Origin: Jiangella anatolica
GTDB taxonomy: Bacteria > Actinomycetota > Actinomycetes > Jiangellales > Jiangellaceae
Assembly (NCBI RefSeq): GCF_003236295.1
Contig: NZ_POTW01000047.1
Span: forward strand, 1 to 50,052
DNA: 50,052 nucleotides
Direction: 5' to 3'
The notes beneath the pieces are model-generated. The model was given only the letters and a program-made list of their open reading frames with translations, was not told the origin of the DNA and made no database searches. A program made the position numbers and the translations under genes. Shown here one piece after another: positions 26,201-33,151 of this stretch. Position 1 is the first letter of the stretch. The number at the start of each line of letters is the position of its first letter.

Positions 26201-26637
26201 GCGACGTCGAGCTGACCCTGGCCGACCTGTGGGCCACGTCGATCTCGCCGGACGGCCACCCGATCGGGCACCTGCGCCCGCTGCTGCGCGGCGAGGGCAT
26301 CCTCTCCGTCGCCGACCTCGCCACCGCCGAGCCGAACCGCCGCGTCACCGTCGCCGGCGTGGTCACGCACCGGCAGCGGCCCGGCACCGCGGGCGGCATC
26401 ACGTTCCTCAACATCGAGGACGAGACCGGCATGCTCAACGTCGTCTGCGGCGGCGGGCTGTGGCAGCGGCACCGGCGGGTCGCCCGCAACGCCGCCTGCA
26501 TGATCGTGCGGGGGATCCTGGAGCGCAAGGACGGCGTCACCAACCTGGTCGCGGACAAGCTGGCCTCGCTCGACGAGCTGCACCCCGAGGCGGCCCGCGC
26601 CCTGCACGCCCGGCACCGCTCCCGCGACTTCCACTGA
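23233..26637 (+). CDS. dnaE2: Error-prone DNA polymerase III alpha, DnaE2
   Basis: This 1134-aa C-family polymerase performs translesion synthesis after damage. An N-terminal PHP domain starts near residue 54 (YAELHAHSNFSFLDGAS, LALTDHDGFYG). Palm and fingers follow: QGRGSAASSAVCYALG and the catalytic aspartates in PDIDVDFDSDRR (about 449-458). Late in the protein lie a helix-hairpin-helix region (VRGIGKDVAERI) and an OB fold (VTVAGVVTHRQR, FLNIEDETGMLNVV). Length fits DnaE2. GTG 23233 is 13 bp after imuB, so the gene shares the LexA-controlled transcript. The convergent MDR gene ends 10 bp beyond its stop. Confidence 0.96.
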   Translation: MGWNNPPMTWSELERRLSDRPSVPPEDGPGSRKRTPYRRKAQVVRPDEPVTPYAELHAHSNFSFLDGASGPDRLVEAAIELGLQGLALTDHDGFYGAPLFAEIAQKYAEAELRTVYGAELSLGLDAPQNGVPDPRGQHLLVLARGVEGYHRLAGAITEAQLRGKEKGKPDYRLDELSEFGRGHWLVLTGCRKGAVRSALATAGPAAAAAELDRLTALFGREHVVVELFDHGHPSDDDVNRLLAGVAADRGLPVVATNNVHYADPEEYRLASAMAAIRARRSLAEMDGWLPAWGAASLRPGREMAARFAGYPGAVARSVELAGELAFDLRKASPRLPKEHIPEGHTAMSWLRILVERGFQRYYRGVKHEQAARERIEHELRIIDQKDFAGYFVIVHDIVGFARDEGILCQGRGSAASSAVCYALGVTAIDPVFHDLPFERFISVNRDEEPDIDVDFDSDRREEVIQQVYKWFGRRNAAQVANVISYRPKMAVRDAAKALGYSPGQQDAWSKQTDSWSAVAEADGEQHDIPGAVVDLANQLMRAPRHLGIHSGGMVLTERPIGQVCPIEWARMKDRTVLQWDKDACESMGLVKFDLLGLGMLNAINHAFVMIAGYLGEAWELQSVPKEEPAVYDMLCRADSIGVFQVESRAQIGTLPRLRPREFYDLAIEIALIRPGPIQGGAVHPYIRRATKVEEVDYPHPDLIPVLKRTLGVPLFQEQLMQMAIAVGDCTPDDADLLRRAMGSKRGIERIESIKEKLYKGMAKREIVGEKADALYTKILSFANFGFAESHALSFAKLVYVSSWLKLHYPAAFLAALLRAQPMGFYSAQSLVHDARRHGVTVLRPDIVTSGAVAGLELAGEPGVTGDPECLRPEHERTEWVPGTPDPTPLHRRDTGYAVRIGLDSVRGIGKDVAERIVAAREERPFRDPTDLSRRAGLDARQLEALATAGAFDGFGLSRREALWNAGYTESAGQLEAVTAAPAAPPLPGMSDVELTLADLWATSISPDGHPIGHLRPLLRGEGILSVADLATAEPNRRVTVAGVVTHRQRPGTAGGITFLNIEDETGMLNVVCGGGLWQRHRRVARNAACMIVRGILERKDGVTNLVADKLASLDELHPEAARALHARHRSRDFH

Positions 26638-26647
26638 CCCCTGGAGC

Positions 26648-27649
26648 TCAGCCGGCGGTCCAGTCGATCAGCACGCCGACGACCGAGCGGTCACCGTCGT
26701 CGAGCCGGGCATACAACTCCGGCAGGTCGCCCGGCGCGATGCGGTCGGTGACGACGGGCGCCAGCGCCAGCCGCCGCCGGGCGACGCGCTCGAGGAGGTA
26801 GCGCAGCGCGCGCTGGACCGACCACCCGTCGCCGGTGTCGTGCGCGTCCCGCCACGGATGGTTGGCGCAACCGACGATGCGGATGCCGTCGTAGTGGAAC
26901 TTCGCCGGGTAGCTCAGCAGCTGCCGATGCAGCGCCGCGCCGGTCTGCGCGTCGGGCAGGTCGCGGTACACGCCGAGCACCGAGATGCGGCTGCCGCGCC
27001 GGCACATGCGGGCCGCGGTGTCGAGCCCGCGCCACGAGCCGCTCGTCTCGACCACCAGATCGATCCCCTCGGGCGAGGCGCGCAACACGCCGGCGGAGAG
27101 CTCCGGGTCGCGCCCGTCCCAGGTGCTCAGACCGAGGCCGGCGGCGAACCGGAGCCGGTCGTCGTCGGCGTCGACGGCGTGCACCCTGGCGCCGCAGGCC
27201 GTCGCCACCAGCGCCGCGCACAGCCCGACGACGCCCAGCCCGACGACGGCGACGTTCTCGCCGGCCGCGTACTCGCCGGCGTGCAGGCAGTAGAGCCCGA
27301 GGCTGGCGAGGTAGCACAGCACCGCGTCGTCGAACGGAGCCTCGTCGGGCACCGGGACGACGCGGTGCGCGGGCACGATCGCCGCGTCGCCGTGCGGCGC
27401 CGCCGCGAAGACCCGATCGCCGCGGCGGAGGGTGGTGACGCCCGCGCCCGTCTCGAGGACCCGGCCGGCCGCGAGGTAGCCGGGGTCGTCCATGAAACCG
27501 GTCGGGCCGGACCGGTACGCGTGCAGCTCGCTACCGGCGCTGACGGCCGTGAGCTCGATGCCGACCAGCACCTCGCCGGCGGCCGGTCGCGGTGTCGCGG
27601 CCTCGTGCAGCTCCAGCCGACGCTCGCCGGTGATCGTCCATCGCCTCAT
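26648..27649 (-). CDS. Medium-chain dehydrogenase/reductase (zinc-ADH superfamily)
   Basis: This 333-aa NAD(P)-dependent oxidoreductase has the MDR GroES-like N-domain (GEVLVGIELTAVSAGSELHAYRSG) and Rossmann motif AVVGLGVVGLCAALVATACG (GxGxxG). At the usual catalytic Cys the sequence is SAGSEL, and the four structural cysteines are absent, placing it in the SAGTE-type branch (BchC-like) rather than classical alcohol dehydrogenases. ATG 27649 fits the conserved RRWTITGERRLEL start. No substrate can be assigned. It is divergent from an alpha/beta hydrolase across 58 bp. Confidence 0.87.
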   Translation of the reverse strand: MRRWTITGERRLELHEAATPRPAAGEVLVGIELTAVSAGSELHAYRSGPTGFMDDPGYLAAGRVLETGAGVTTLRRGDRVFAAAPHGDAAIVPAHRVVPVPDEAPFDDAVLCYLASLGLYCLHAGEYAAGENVAVVGLGVVGLCAALVATACGARVHAVDADDDRLRFAAGLGLSTWDGRDPELSAGVLRASPEGIDLVVETSGSWRGLDTAARMCRRGSRISVLGVYRDLPDAQTGAALHRQLLSYPAKFHYDGIRIVGCANHPWRDAHDTGDGWSVQRALRYLLERVARRRLALAPVVTDRIAPGDLPELYARLDDGDRSVVGVLIDWTAG

Positions 27650-27695
27650 GCGCTGGCAGTCAAGACGGAACACCATTCCATGTCAACGGTGACGG

Positions 27696-27701
27696 TAGCG
27701 T
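27696..27701 (+). promoter_or_regulatory. -10 box of probable leaderless promoter (alpha/beta hydrolase)
   Basis: TAGCGT ends 6 nt before GTG 27708, with no Shine-Dalgarno sequence. Confidence 0.45.
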
Positions 27702-27707
27702 CGGTGC

Positions 27708-28562
27708 GTGCCTGCCTACCGCGCCGCCGACGACACGTCCCTGCACTACGACGAGCTGGCTGGGCCGGTCGCCGCGGGCCCGCCCGTCGTCGTCCTCGCC
27801 GGAGGGGCGGCCCGGCACCCCGCCTACCTGGGCGACCTCGCCGGGCTGGCCGGCCGGCACCCGCTGGTGATCCCGCACCTGCGCGGCGTCGGCGAGTCAC
27901 CCGCGCCGGACGAGCCGGAGGCGGGCTCGTACTGGCGGCAGGCCGGCGACCTCGAGGCGCTGCGCCGGCATCTGGGGCAGGACCGCCTGCTGGTCGCCGG
28001 GCACTCCGCAGGCACCCGGCTCGCCGTCGCGTACGCCGTGCAGTATCCGGCGCACGTCGCGGCGCTCGTGCTGATCACGCCGCCGTCGACCCACCTCGTC
28101 GACGCCGAGCCGGACGCCGAGGCGATCGCCGAGCGGCTCCGTGCGGCGGACCCCGCCGTCGACGACGCCTGGACGGCGCTGCTCGCCGGGCCTGCCGTCC
28201 TCGACGACGAAGGCTTCAATGTCTGGCAGCGGCGGGTCGCGCCGGCCAGCTACGCGCACTGGGGCCCGGCCGAGCGGGAGCACGCCGCCGTCGGCCGCTA
28301 CGACCTGCCCGCCAACCGCGCCTACTTCAGCGTCGACCCGCCCGCCGACCTCGCCGAGCGGCTCGCGTCCGTCACCGCCCCGGTCCTCGTGGTCGCCGGC
28401 GCCGACGACGCGATGACCGGGTTCGCGCCGGTCGCCGCACTGGCCCAGCGGTTCCCGGCCGGGCGGCTGGCCGTCGTCGACGACTGCGGCCACTACCCGT
28501 GGGTCGAACGCCCGACCCCGTTCCGCGCCGCCGTCGACGCCTTCTTGGACGACGTGGTCTAG
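27708..28562 (+). CDS. Alpha/beta hydrolase (proline-iminopeptidase-like)
   Basis: This 284-aa cytoplasmic hydrolase has an alpha/beta fold with nucleophile elbow GHSAGT, acid in VVAGADDAMTGFAP and catalytic His in DDCGHYPWVERP. The RGVGESPAPDEPEAGSYW loop and Trp-rich cap resemble S33 prolyl aminopeptidases and related hydrolases, but the substrate is uncertain. GTG 27708 is 6 nt after a TANNNT box. The convergent small membrane protein gene ends 3 bp past the stop. Confidence 0.87.
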   Translation: MPAYRAADDTSLHYDELAGPVAAGPPVVVLAGGAARHPAYLGDLAGLAGRHPLVIPHLRGVGESPAPDEPEAGSYWRQAGDLEALRRHLGQDRLLVAGHSAGTRLAVAYAVQYPAHVAALVLITPPSTHLVDAEPDAEAIAERLRAADPAVDDAWTALLAGPAVLDDEGFNVWQRRVAPASYAHWGPAEREHAAVGRYDLPANRAYFSVDPPADLAERLASVTAPVLVVAGADDAMTGFAPVAALAQRFPAGRLAVVDDCGHYPWVERPTPFRAAVDAFLDDVV

Positions 28563-28565
28563 CCG

Positions 28566-28886
28566 TCAGCACAGCACCTCGGCGCCCGTGCGGTGCAGGT
28601 AAGCGCAGATCAGGGCGAAATCCCACTCCAGCTGCGCGATCCGTTCGGCGAAGTTCTCCGACGGCCAGTCCGGCGCGTCGAAGCCGAGCTGCTGCTCGAT
28701 CTCGTCCAGCCGTGCCGCGTCGTCGACGGTGCGCCGAGCGATGACGGCGTCGGAGACCGCCTCCAGCTCGCCGACGGTCGCCTCCAGCTCGTCGATCCGC
28801 TCGCCCTGCCGCTGGACGACGACCCCGCCGACGCCCACGACGGCCAGCAGGACGAGGCCCATCGCGATCAGCCCTATCCGGTTCAT
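28566..28886 (-). CDS. Small membrane-anchored coiled-coil protein, unknown
   Basis: This 106-aa protein has one N-terminal membrane helix ([21 protein letters not shown]) and then a heptad-rich coiled coil ([30 protein letters not shown]), ending in a short region with two cysteines. No family is recognised. ATG 28886 places the hydrophobic helix at the very N-terminus; the upstream frame lacks a better start. Topology suggests a cytoplasmic or periplasmic tether. It is divergent from nucS. Confidence 0.65.
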   Translation of the reverse strand: MNRIGLIAMGLVLLAVVGVGGVVVQRQGERIDELEATVGELEAVSDAVIARRTVDDAARLDEIEQQLGFDAPDWPSENFAERIAQLEWDFALICAYLHRTGAEVLC

Positions 28887-28934
28887 GCCTGCCCCCGCAC
28901 CTCGATGTGCGTGTGATGCGCACGCTACGCCGTC

Positions 28935-28940
28935 TAGAGT
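28935..28940 (+). promoter_or_regulatory. -10 box of probable leaderless nucS promoter
   Basis: TAGAGT ends 7 nt before GTG 28948 and no ribosome-binding site is present. Confidence 0.5.
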
Positions 28941-28947
28941 TCGGGCG

Positions 28948-29637
28948 GTGAGGATCGTCATCGCACGCTGCCAGGTCGACTACGCCGGACGGCTGACCGC
29001 CCACCTCCCGCTCGCCACCCGCGTCATCATGGTGAAGGCCGACGGCAGCGTGCTGGTGCACTCCGATGGCGGCTCGTACAAGCCGCTGAACTGGATGAGC
29101 CCGCCCTGCACGCTCACCGTCCGCGACCCGGAGCCGGACGAGGAGGGCCTGGTCGCGGTCTGGACCGTCCAGAACGACAAGACCGACGACCGGCTGGTGA
29201 TCAACCTCCACGAGGTCCTGCACGACTCCAGCCACGACCTCGGCGTCGACCCAGGGCTGGTCAAGGACGGCGTCGAGGCGCACCTGCAGGTGCTGCTGGC
29301 CGAGCAGGTCGAGACGTTCGGCGCCGGCTGGCGGCTGGTGCGCCGCGAGTACCCGACGGCGATCGGCCCGGTCGACCTGCTCTGCCGCGACCACGAGGGC
29401 GTCGCCGTCGCCGTCGAGGTGAAGCGGCGCGGCGAGATCGACGGCGTCGAGCAGCTCACCCGGTACCTCGACCTGCTCAACCGCGACCCGCTGCTGGCGC
29501 CGGTCCGCGGCGTGTTCGCGGCGCAGGAGATCAAGCCGCAGGCCCGCACACTCGCCGTCGACCGCGGCATCCTCTGCGTCACCGTCGACTACGACGCGCT
29601 CCGCGGCGTGGACGACCCCACCTCGCGGCTGTTCTAG
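28948..29637 (+). CDS. nucS: Mismatch-specific endonuclease NucS
   Basis: NucS/EndoMS cuts both strands at mismatches and supports the MutS/L-independent mismatch repair of Actinobacteria. The 229-aa protein has the N-terminal beta domain ([39 protein letters not shown]) and a C-terminal RecB-like nuclease with the PD-(D/E)xK pattern GPVDLLCRD...VAVEVKRRG. The last residues DDPTSRLF resemble the sliding-clamp-binding tail known for NucS. GTG 28948 is 7 nt after TAGAGT. The stop codon TAG doubles as the start of the next gene's TAGGGT box. A truncated copy of its 3' end lies at 30231-30332. Confidence 0.95.
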   Translation: MRIVIARCQVDYAGRLTAHLPLATRVIMVKADGSVLVHSDGGSYKPLNWMSPPCTLTVRDPEPDEEGLVAVWTVQNDKTDDRLVINLHEVLHDSSHDLGVDPGLVKDGVEAHLQVLLAEQVETFGAGWRLVRREYPTAIGPVDLLCRDHEGVAVAVEVKRRGEIDGVEQLTRYLDLLNRDPLLAPVRGVFAAQEIKPQARTLAVDRGILCVTVDYDALRGVDDPTSRLF

Positions 29638-29646
29638 GGTCTGGGC

Positions 29647-29913
29647 ATGACGACGTTCGGTCCACCGGACACGCCTGGCTGGACGCTCGTGGGCGGGCGC
29701 TCGTATGCCGATGCTGTCCCCGACCTGCCGCCGAACGTCTGGGAACTGCGGTGGCAGAGCACTGGTGAGTCGATCCGCGTCACTGACCCGATCTATGGAA
29801 ATCAACGGTCGCTCTCCGTGGTCGAGATCGACACCGACGAGGGTGTGCTCAGGTTCGCCGCCGATGAGGTGTCGAACGGCGTGTTTCTCTTCGCACTCCC
29901 TGGAGTCCGCTGA
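29647..29913 (+). CDS. Small hypothetical protein in the nucS-downstream insert
   Basis: This 88-aa protein has no family I recognise. It is mostly beta by pattern (NVWELRWQSTGESIRV, RSLSVVEIDTDEGVLRFAADE) with no signal peptide. TAGGGT (29635-29640) ends 6 nt before ATG 29647, so it is probably leaderless, and the box uses the nucS stop codon. Its stop overlaps the next start (TGATG). GC content appears clearly lower than in nucS or lpd, consistent with imported DNA. Size and setting resemble immunity or effector-accessory genes, but this is only suggestive. Confidence 0.6.
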   Translation: MTTFGPPDTPGWTLVGGRSYADAVPDLPPNVWELRWQSTGESIRVTDPIYGNQRSLSVVEIDTDEGVLRFAADEVSNGVFLFALPGVR

Positions 29914-30202
29914 TGTCGAACGACGCGGAGGAGGTCGCGGCCATCATCGCCAGCCGTGCGAACGCGGACTTCATCCGCGCCCTGACTTGGTCACCCTGTG
30001 GGCGACGTACTCCGCGGATCAACGCTGGACTCCCGCTGCATACGTGACCGGGACCGAAGCTGGTTGGTACGACGCTGGCTACCAGGACGTTGTTCACCAC
30101 CCCGACGAGGCTGGTGCCGTCGCTGACTTCATTCATCGAACGGCGGCGTACCTCGACGCCAATCGTGTCGAGGTTCCGAAGGAACCTCGCCGTGACCGCT
30201 AG
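29913..30202 (+). pseudogene. Frameshifted small hypothetical gene
   Basis: ATG 29913 (overlapping the previous stop as TGATG) opens a frame reading SNDAEEVAAIIASRANADFI. That frame falls apart near 29985 and ends at TGA about 30046. Another frame takes over at the same point, reading DLVTLWATYSADQRW, AGWYDAGYQDVVHHPDEAG and FIHRTAAYLDANR, and stops at 30202. Adding one base near 29985 (CTGGAC for CTGAC) would join them into about 97 codons. I infer a single-base deletion or a sequencing error. No family recognised. A short perfect hairpin AGGTTCC-GAA-GGAACCT (30171-30187) lies in its 3' end. Confidence 0.6.
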
Positions 30203-30230
30203 TTCCGAAGCGGAGGGTAACGACTGCATG

Positions 30231-30332
30231 GACGGCGTCGAGCAGCTGACCCGGTACCTCGACCTGCTCAACCGCGACCCGCTGCTGGCGCCGGTCCGCG
30301 GCGTCGACGACCCCACCTCGCGGCTGTTCTGA
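30231..30332 (+). pseudogene. Duplicated, internally deleted 3' end of nucS
   Basis: The sequence encodes [19 protein letters not shown] and APVRGV joined directly to DDPTSRLF and a stop. It matches nucS 29440-29514 plus 29611-29634. Exactly 32 codons are missing, between two copies of TCCGCGGCGTG (29504-29514 and 29600-29610), as expected for slippage or recombination at that repeat. Small differences from nucS (CTG for CTC, GTC for GTG, TGA for TAG) suggest two alleles and not a recent exact copy. ATG 30228 could open a 34-residue ORF ending in the clamp-binding-like tail. Confidence 0.85.
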
Positions 30333-30363
30333 ACGTCACGCCGACCGGCGTCCCCGCGACCTC

Positions 30364-30369
30364 TAGGCT
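30364..30369 (+). promoter_or_regulatory. -10 box of probable leaderless lpd promoter
   Basis: TAGGCT ends 7 nt before ATG 30377; no Shine-Dalgarno sequence. Confidence 0.5.
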
Positions 30370-30376
30370 GTCAATC

Positions 30377-31777
30377 ATGAGTGCGCACTTCGATGTCGTC
30401 GTGCTGGGCGCCGGGCCGGGCGGGTACACCGCGGCCGTCCGCGCGGCCCAGCTGGGCAAGTCCGTCGCGGTCGTGGAGTCGAAGTACTGGGGCGGCGTCT
30501 GCCTCAACGTCGGCTGCATCCCGAGCAAGGCGCTGCTGCGCAACGCCGAGCTGGCCCACATCGTCAAGAACGAGGCCGACACGTTCGGCCTGGTCTTCGA
30601 GGGCGAGGTCAAGGCCGACTACTCGAAGGCGTACGAGCGCAGCCGCACCGTGGCCGACGGCCGGGTCAAGGGCGTGCACTATCTGATGAAGAAGAACAAG
30701 ATCACCGAGTTCGACGGCTGGGGCACGTTCACCGACGCGACCACGCTCGACGTCCGGCTGAACGACGGCGGCAGCGAGACGGTGACGTTCGAGCACTGCA
30801 TCGTCGCCGCTGGCGCGACCACCCGGCTGCTGCCCGGCACGTCGCTGAGCGAGCGTGTCGTCACCTACGAGGAGCAGATCCTCCAGAGCGAGCTGCCCGG
30901 CCGCATCGTCATCGCGGGCGCCGGCGCCATCGGCGTCGAGTTCGGCTACGTCATGGCCAACTACGGCGTCCAGGTCACCATCGTCGAGTTCCTCGACCGC
31001 ATGCTGCCGCTGGAGGACCCCGAGGTCTCCAAGGAGCTGGCCCGCCAGTACAAGAAGCTCGGCGTCGACGTGCGCACGTCCACCCGGGTCGACAGCATCG
31101 ACGACTCCGGCGACGTCGTGCGGGTCACCGTCACCTCCGGCGACAAGCAGGAGGTCATCGAGACCGACAAGGTGCTGCAGGCGATCGGCTTCGCCCCGCG
31201 CATCGACGGCTACGGCCTGGACAAGACCGGCGTGCGCACCACCGAGCGCGGCGCCATCGAGGTCGACGAGTACCTGCGCACCAATGTGCCCAGCATCTAC
31301 GCCATCGGCGACGTCACCGGCAAGCTGCTGCTCGCGCACGCCGCCGAGGCGATGGCGACCGTCGCCGCCGAGACCATCGCCGGCGCGGAGACCATGCCGA
31401 TCGACTACGACATGATCCCGCGCGCGACGTACTGCCAGCCGCAGGTGGCCAGCTTCGGCTACACCGAGGAGCAGGCTCGCAAGCTGGGGCACGACGTGAA
31501 GGCCTTCAAGTTCCCGTTCATGGCCAACGGCAAGGCGCACGGCCTCGGCGACCCCGTCGGCTTCGTCAAGATCGTCGCCGACGCCGCGCACAACGAGCTG
31601 CTCGGCGCCCACCTCATCGGCCCGGACGTCACCGAACTGCTGCCCGAGCTGACGCTGGCGCAGCTGTGGGACCTGACGGCGGACGAGGTCGGCCGCAACA
31701 TCCACGCCCACCCGACGCTGTCCGAGGCGGTCAAGGAGGCCATCCACGGCATCTCCGGCCACCCGATCAACATCTGA
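30377..31777 (+). CDS. lpdA: Dihydrolipoamide dehydrogenase (E3)
   Basis: This 466-aa FAD disulfide oxidoreductase reoxidises dihydrolipoamide in pyruvate/2-oxoglutarate dehydrogenase and related complexes. The FAD motif [10 protein letters not shown] (11-20), redox disulfide [13 protein letters not shown] (Cys42/Cys47), NAD motif [17 protein letters not shown], second FAD motif [16 protein letters not shown], and C-terminal His-Glu dyad in [11 protein letters not shown] are all present. Length and motifs agree with mycobacterial Lpd. It is a stand-alone gene, as usual in actinobacteria, where one E3 serves several complexes. ATG 30377 is 7 nt after TAGGCT. Confidence 0.96.
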   Translation: MSAHFDVVVLGAGPGGYTAAVRAAQLGKSVAVVESKYWGGVCLNVGCIPSKALLRNAELAHIVKNEADTFGLVFEGEVKADYSKAYERSRTVADGRVKGVHYLMKKNKITEFDGWGTFTDATTLDVRLNDGGSETVTFEHCIVAAGATTRLLPGTSLSERVVTYEEQILQSELPGRIVIAGAGAIGVEFGYVMANYGVQVTIVEFLDRMLPLEDPEVSKELARQYKKLGVDVRTSTRVDSIDDSGDVVRVTVTSGDKQEVIETDKVLQAIGFAPRIDGYGLDKTGVRTTERGAIEVDEYLRTNVPSIYAIGDVTGKLLLAHAAEAMATVAAETIAGAETMPIDYDMIPRATYCQPQVASFGYTEEQARKLGHDVKAFKFPFMANGKAHGLGDPVGFVKIVADAAHNELLGAHLIGPDVTELLPELTLAQLWDLTADEVGRNIHAHPTLSEAVKEAIHGISGHPINI

Positions 31778-31789
31778 CCGACGGCCGCA

Positions 31790-32359
31790 TCAGTCGTCAT
31801 CGGCGTTCTGGCGGATCTCGTCGGTGACGACGCCGTCGACGCAGCGGAGGCGGACCTCGACCTCGAGCGACTCGCCCTCGAACTTGATCTGCGGGTGGTC
31901 GTCGGACTCGTCGTCGTCGGCGTCGACCTCGTAGCCCTGGGCGGGGACGGCGCCGATGACCCGGACGGTGCCGTCGGGGTTGCACTGCGCGGTCACGGTG
32001 CCGGCGCCGTTGGCGTCGATGACGCGGGGCCGGGCCGGAGGCGTGGTCGCCGGCGGTGTCGTGGGCTGCGGGGCCGGTGACGTGGACGGCGGCGGCGTGG
32101 ACGGCGGCGGCGTGGACGGCGGCGGCGTGGACGGCGGCGGCGTGGACGGCGGCGGCGTTGACGGTGGCGGCGTCGACGGTGGCGCGGGGGAGGCCAGGCG
32201 CTGCTCGACCTCGGCCTGGGTGAGCGGTTCCTGGCTGGAGCCGAAGATGTCGCTGCCGATCACGCCGACCGCGCCCATCCCGACCGCCGTGGCGCCGGCC
32301 GCGGCCGCGAGCCACAGCAGCACCCCGGTTCCGACGCGCACCGCCCGAGTCCTGACCAC
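31790..32359 (-). CDS. Pro-rich membrane-anchored protein, unknown
   Basis: This 189-aa protein has an N-terminal membrane helix (VLLWLAAAAGATAVGMGAVG), a linker with seven PPPST-type repeats (about residues 58-92) and a C-terminal beta domain (GTVTAQCNPDGTVRVIGAVP, LEVEVRLRCVDGVV) with two cysteines and an acidic patch DADDDESDD. The Pro-rich stalk suggests the folded domain sits outside, spanning the cell wall. GTG 32359 is used. It is divergent from a response regulator; the shared intergenic region contains a direct-repeat operator, so it may be controlled by that system. Function unknown. Confidence 0.75.
   Translation of the reverse strand: MVRTRAVRVGTGVLLWLAAAAGATAVGMGAVGVIGSDIFGSSQEPLTQAEVEQRLASPAPPSTPPPSTPPPSTPPPSTPPPSTPPPSTPPPSTSPAPQPTTPPATTPPARPRVIDANGAGTVTAQCNPDGTVRVIGAVPAQGYEVDADDDESDDHPQIKFEGESLEVEVRLRCVDGVVTDEIRQNADDD
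32081..32185. repeat. 15-bp tandem repeat encoding PPPST units
   Basis: The unit CGTGGACGGCGGCGG recurs seven times, with some diverged copies (GTTGACGGTGG, GTCGACGGTGG) at one end. It is in frame (15 bp), so copy number changes alter only stalk length. Confidence 0.9.
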
Positions 32360-32382
32360 GCACCCACTATGCCCGCCGCCCG

Positions 32383-32424
32383 GGTTAAGGGACGCCTAAG
32401 GCGACCTCAACGGACGCCTTGAGG
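32383..32424. promoter_or_regulatory. Direct-repeat operator upstream of the response regulator
   Basis: Site 1 is GGTTAA-GGGACGC-CTAAG (32383-32400). Site 2 (32405-32424) is a diverged copy, CCTCAA-CGGACGC-CTTGAGG, starting 22 bp later, two helical turns on. Such phased half-sites are typical for OmpR-family regulators. The site lies 27-50 bp upstream of the -10 box of the regulator gene. Site 1 recurs, inverted, before the PepSY gene. Confidence 0.5.
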
Positions 32425-32450
32425 GCCGGACCAAGGGCAGCCACGTGCCC

Positions 32451-32456
32451 TAGGGT
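32451..32456 (+). promoter_or_regulatory. -10 box of probable leaderless promoter (response regulator)
   Basis: TAGGGT ends 7 nt before ATG 32464 with no ribosome-binding site. Confidence 0.5.
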
Positions 32457-32463
32457 CGTCGCC

Positions 32464-33147
32464 ATGGCTCAGGTACTCGTCGTCGAGGACGATGCGACGA
32501 TCCGGTCCGCGCTGATCCGCGGGCTGACCGAGCGCGGCCACGCGGTCCGGTCCGCGCCGACGGCGATGGCGGGGCTGGAGCAGGCCGTCGGCGACCGGCC
32601 GGACGTCGTCGTGCTGGATCTGGGGTTGCCGGACCTCGACGGCACCGCGATGCTGCGGATGCTCCGCGGTGTCAGCGACGTCCCCGTCATTGTCGCGACG
32701 GCGCGCGACGACGAGCGCGAGGTGGTCGCCGTCCTCGACGCGGGGGCGGACGACTACGTGACCAAGCCGTTCGGCGTCGCCCAGCTCGACGCCCGCATCC
32801 GCGCCGTGCTGCGCCGCGGCGGCGAGGAGCAGCGCGATCAGGCGGTCACCGTCGGCGGGCTGAGCGTCGACCCGCGCAGCCGCGAGGCCAGCCTCGACGG
32901 CGCCAAGCTGGAGCTCACGCCGCGCGAGTTCGACCTGCTCCACTACCTGGCCGCGCGGGCCGGCGAGGTCGTCGGCAAGCGCGAACTGCTGACGGAGGTC
33001 TGGCAGCTCCCGTACGGCGGCGCGGACAAGACCGTCGACGTGCACCTGTCGTGGCTGCGCCGCAAGCTCGGCGAGACCGCCCAGGAGCCCCGCTACCTGC
33101 ACGCGGTCCGCGGCGTCGGCGTCCGGCTGGCCGCGCCGGAGGAGTGA
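32464..33147 (+). CDS. OmpR-family response regulator
   Basis: This 227-aa transcription factor has a receiver domain (residues 1-120) with acidic pocket Asp9/Asp10, phospho-acceptor Asp52 in VVLDLGLPDLDG and Lys in DYVTKPFG, and a C-terminal winged helix with LTPREFDLLHYLAAR and KTVDVHLSWLRRKLGE. ATG 32464 is 7 nt after TAGGGT. The sensor kinase gene follows after 4 bp, with its ribosome site inside this gene's end. A repeated motif in its own promoter suggests autoregulation. Predicted targets are itself and the PepSY gene at 36202. Confidence 0.94.
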   Translation: MAQVLVVEDDATIRSALIRGLTERGHAVRSAPTAMAGLEQAVGDRPDVVVLDLGLPDLDGTAMLRMLRGVSDVPVIVATARDDEREVVAVLDAGADDYVTKPFGVAQLDARIRAVLRRGGEEQRDQAVTVGGLSVDPRSREASLDGAKLELTPREFDLLHYLAARAGEVVGKRELLTEVWQLPYGGADKTVDVHLSWLRRKLGETAQEPRYLHAVRGVGVRLAAPEE

Positions 33148-33151
33148 CGGG

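Noticed and set aside
23146-26634. Very long open frame on the minus strand opposite dnaE2 (over 1100 codons)
   Set aside because: It is Arg/Val/Asp-rich low-quality sequence with no family motif, and mirrors a fully conserved DnaE2 on the plus strand; such antisense frames are expected at this GC content.
29637-30332. Insertion sequence or integrase-driven island downstream of nucS
   Set aside because: No transposase, integrase or terminal inverted repeats are present; the duplication of nucS sequence is better explained by recombination of imported DNA.
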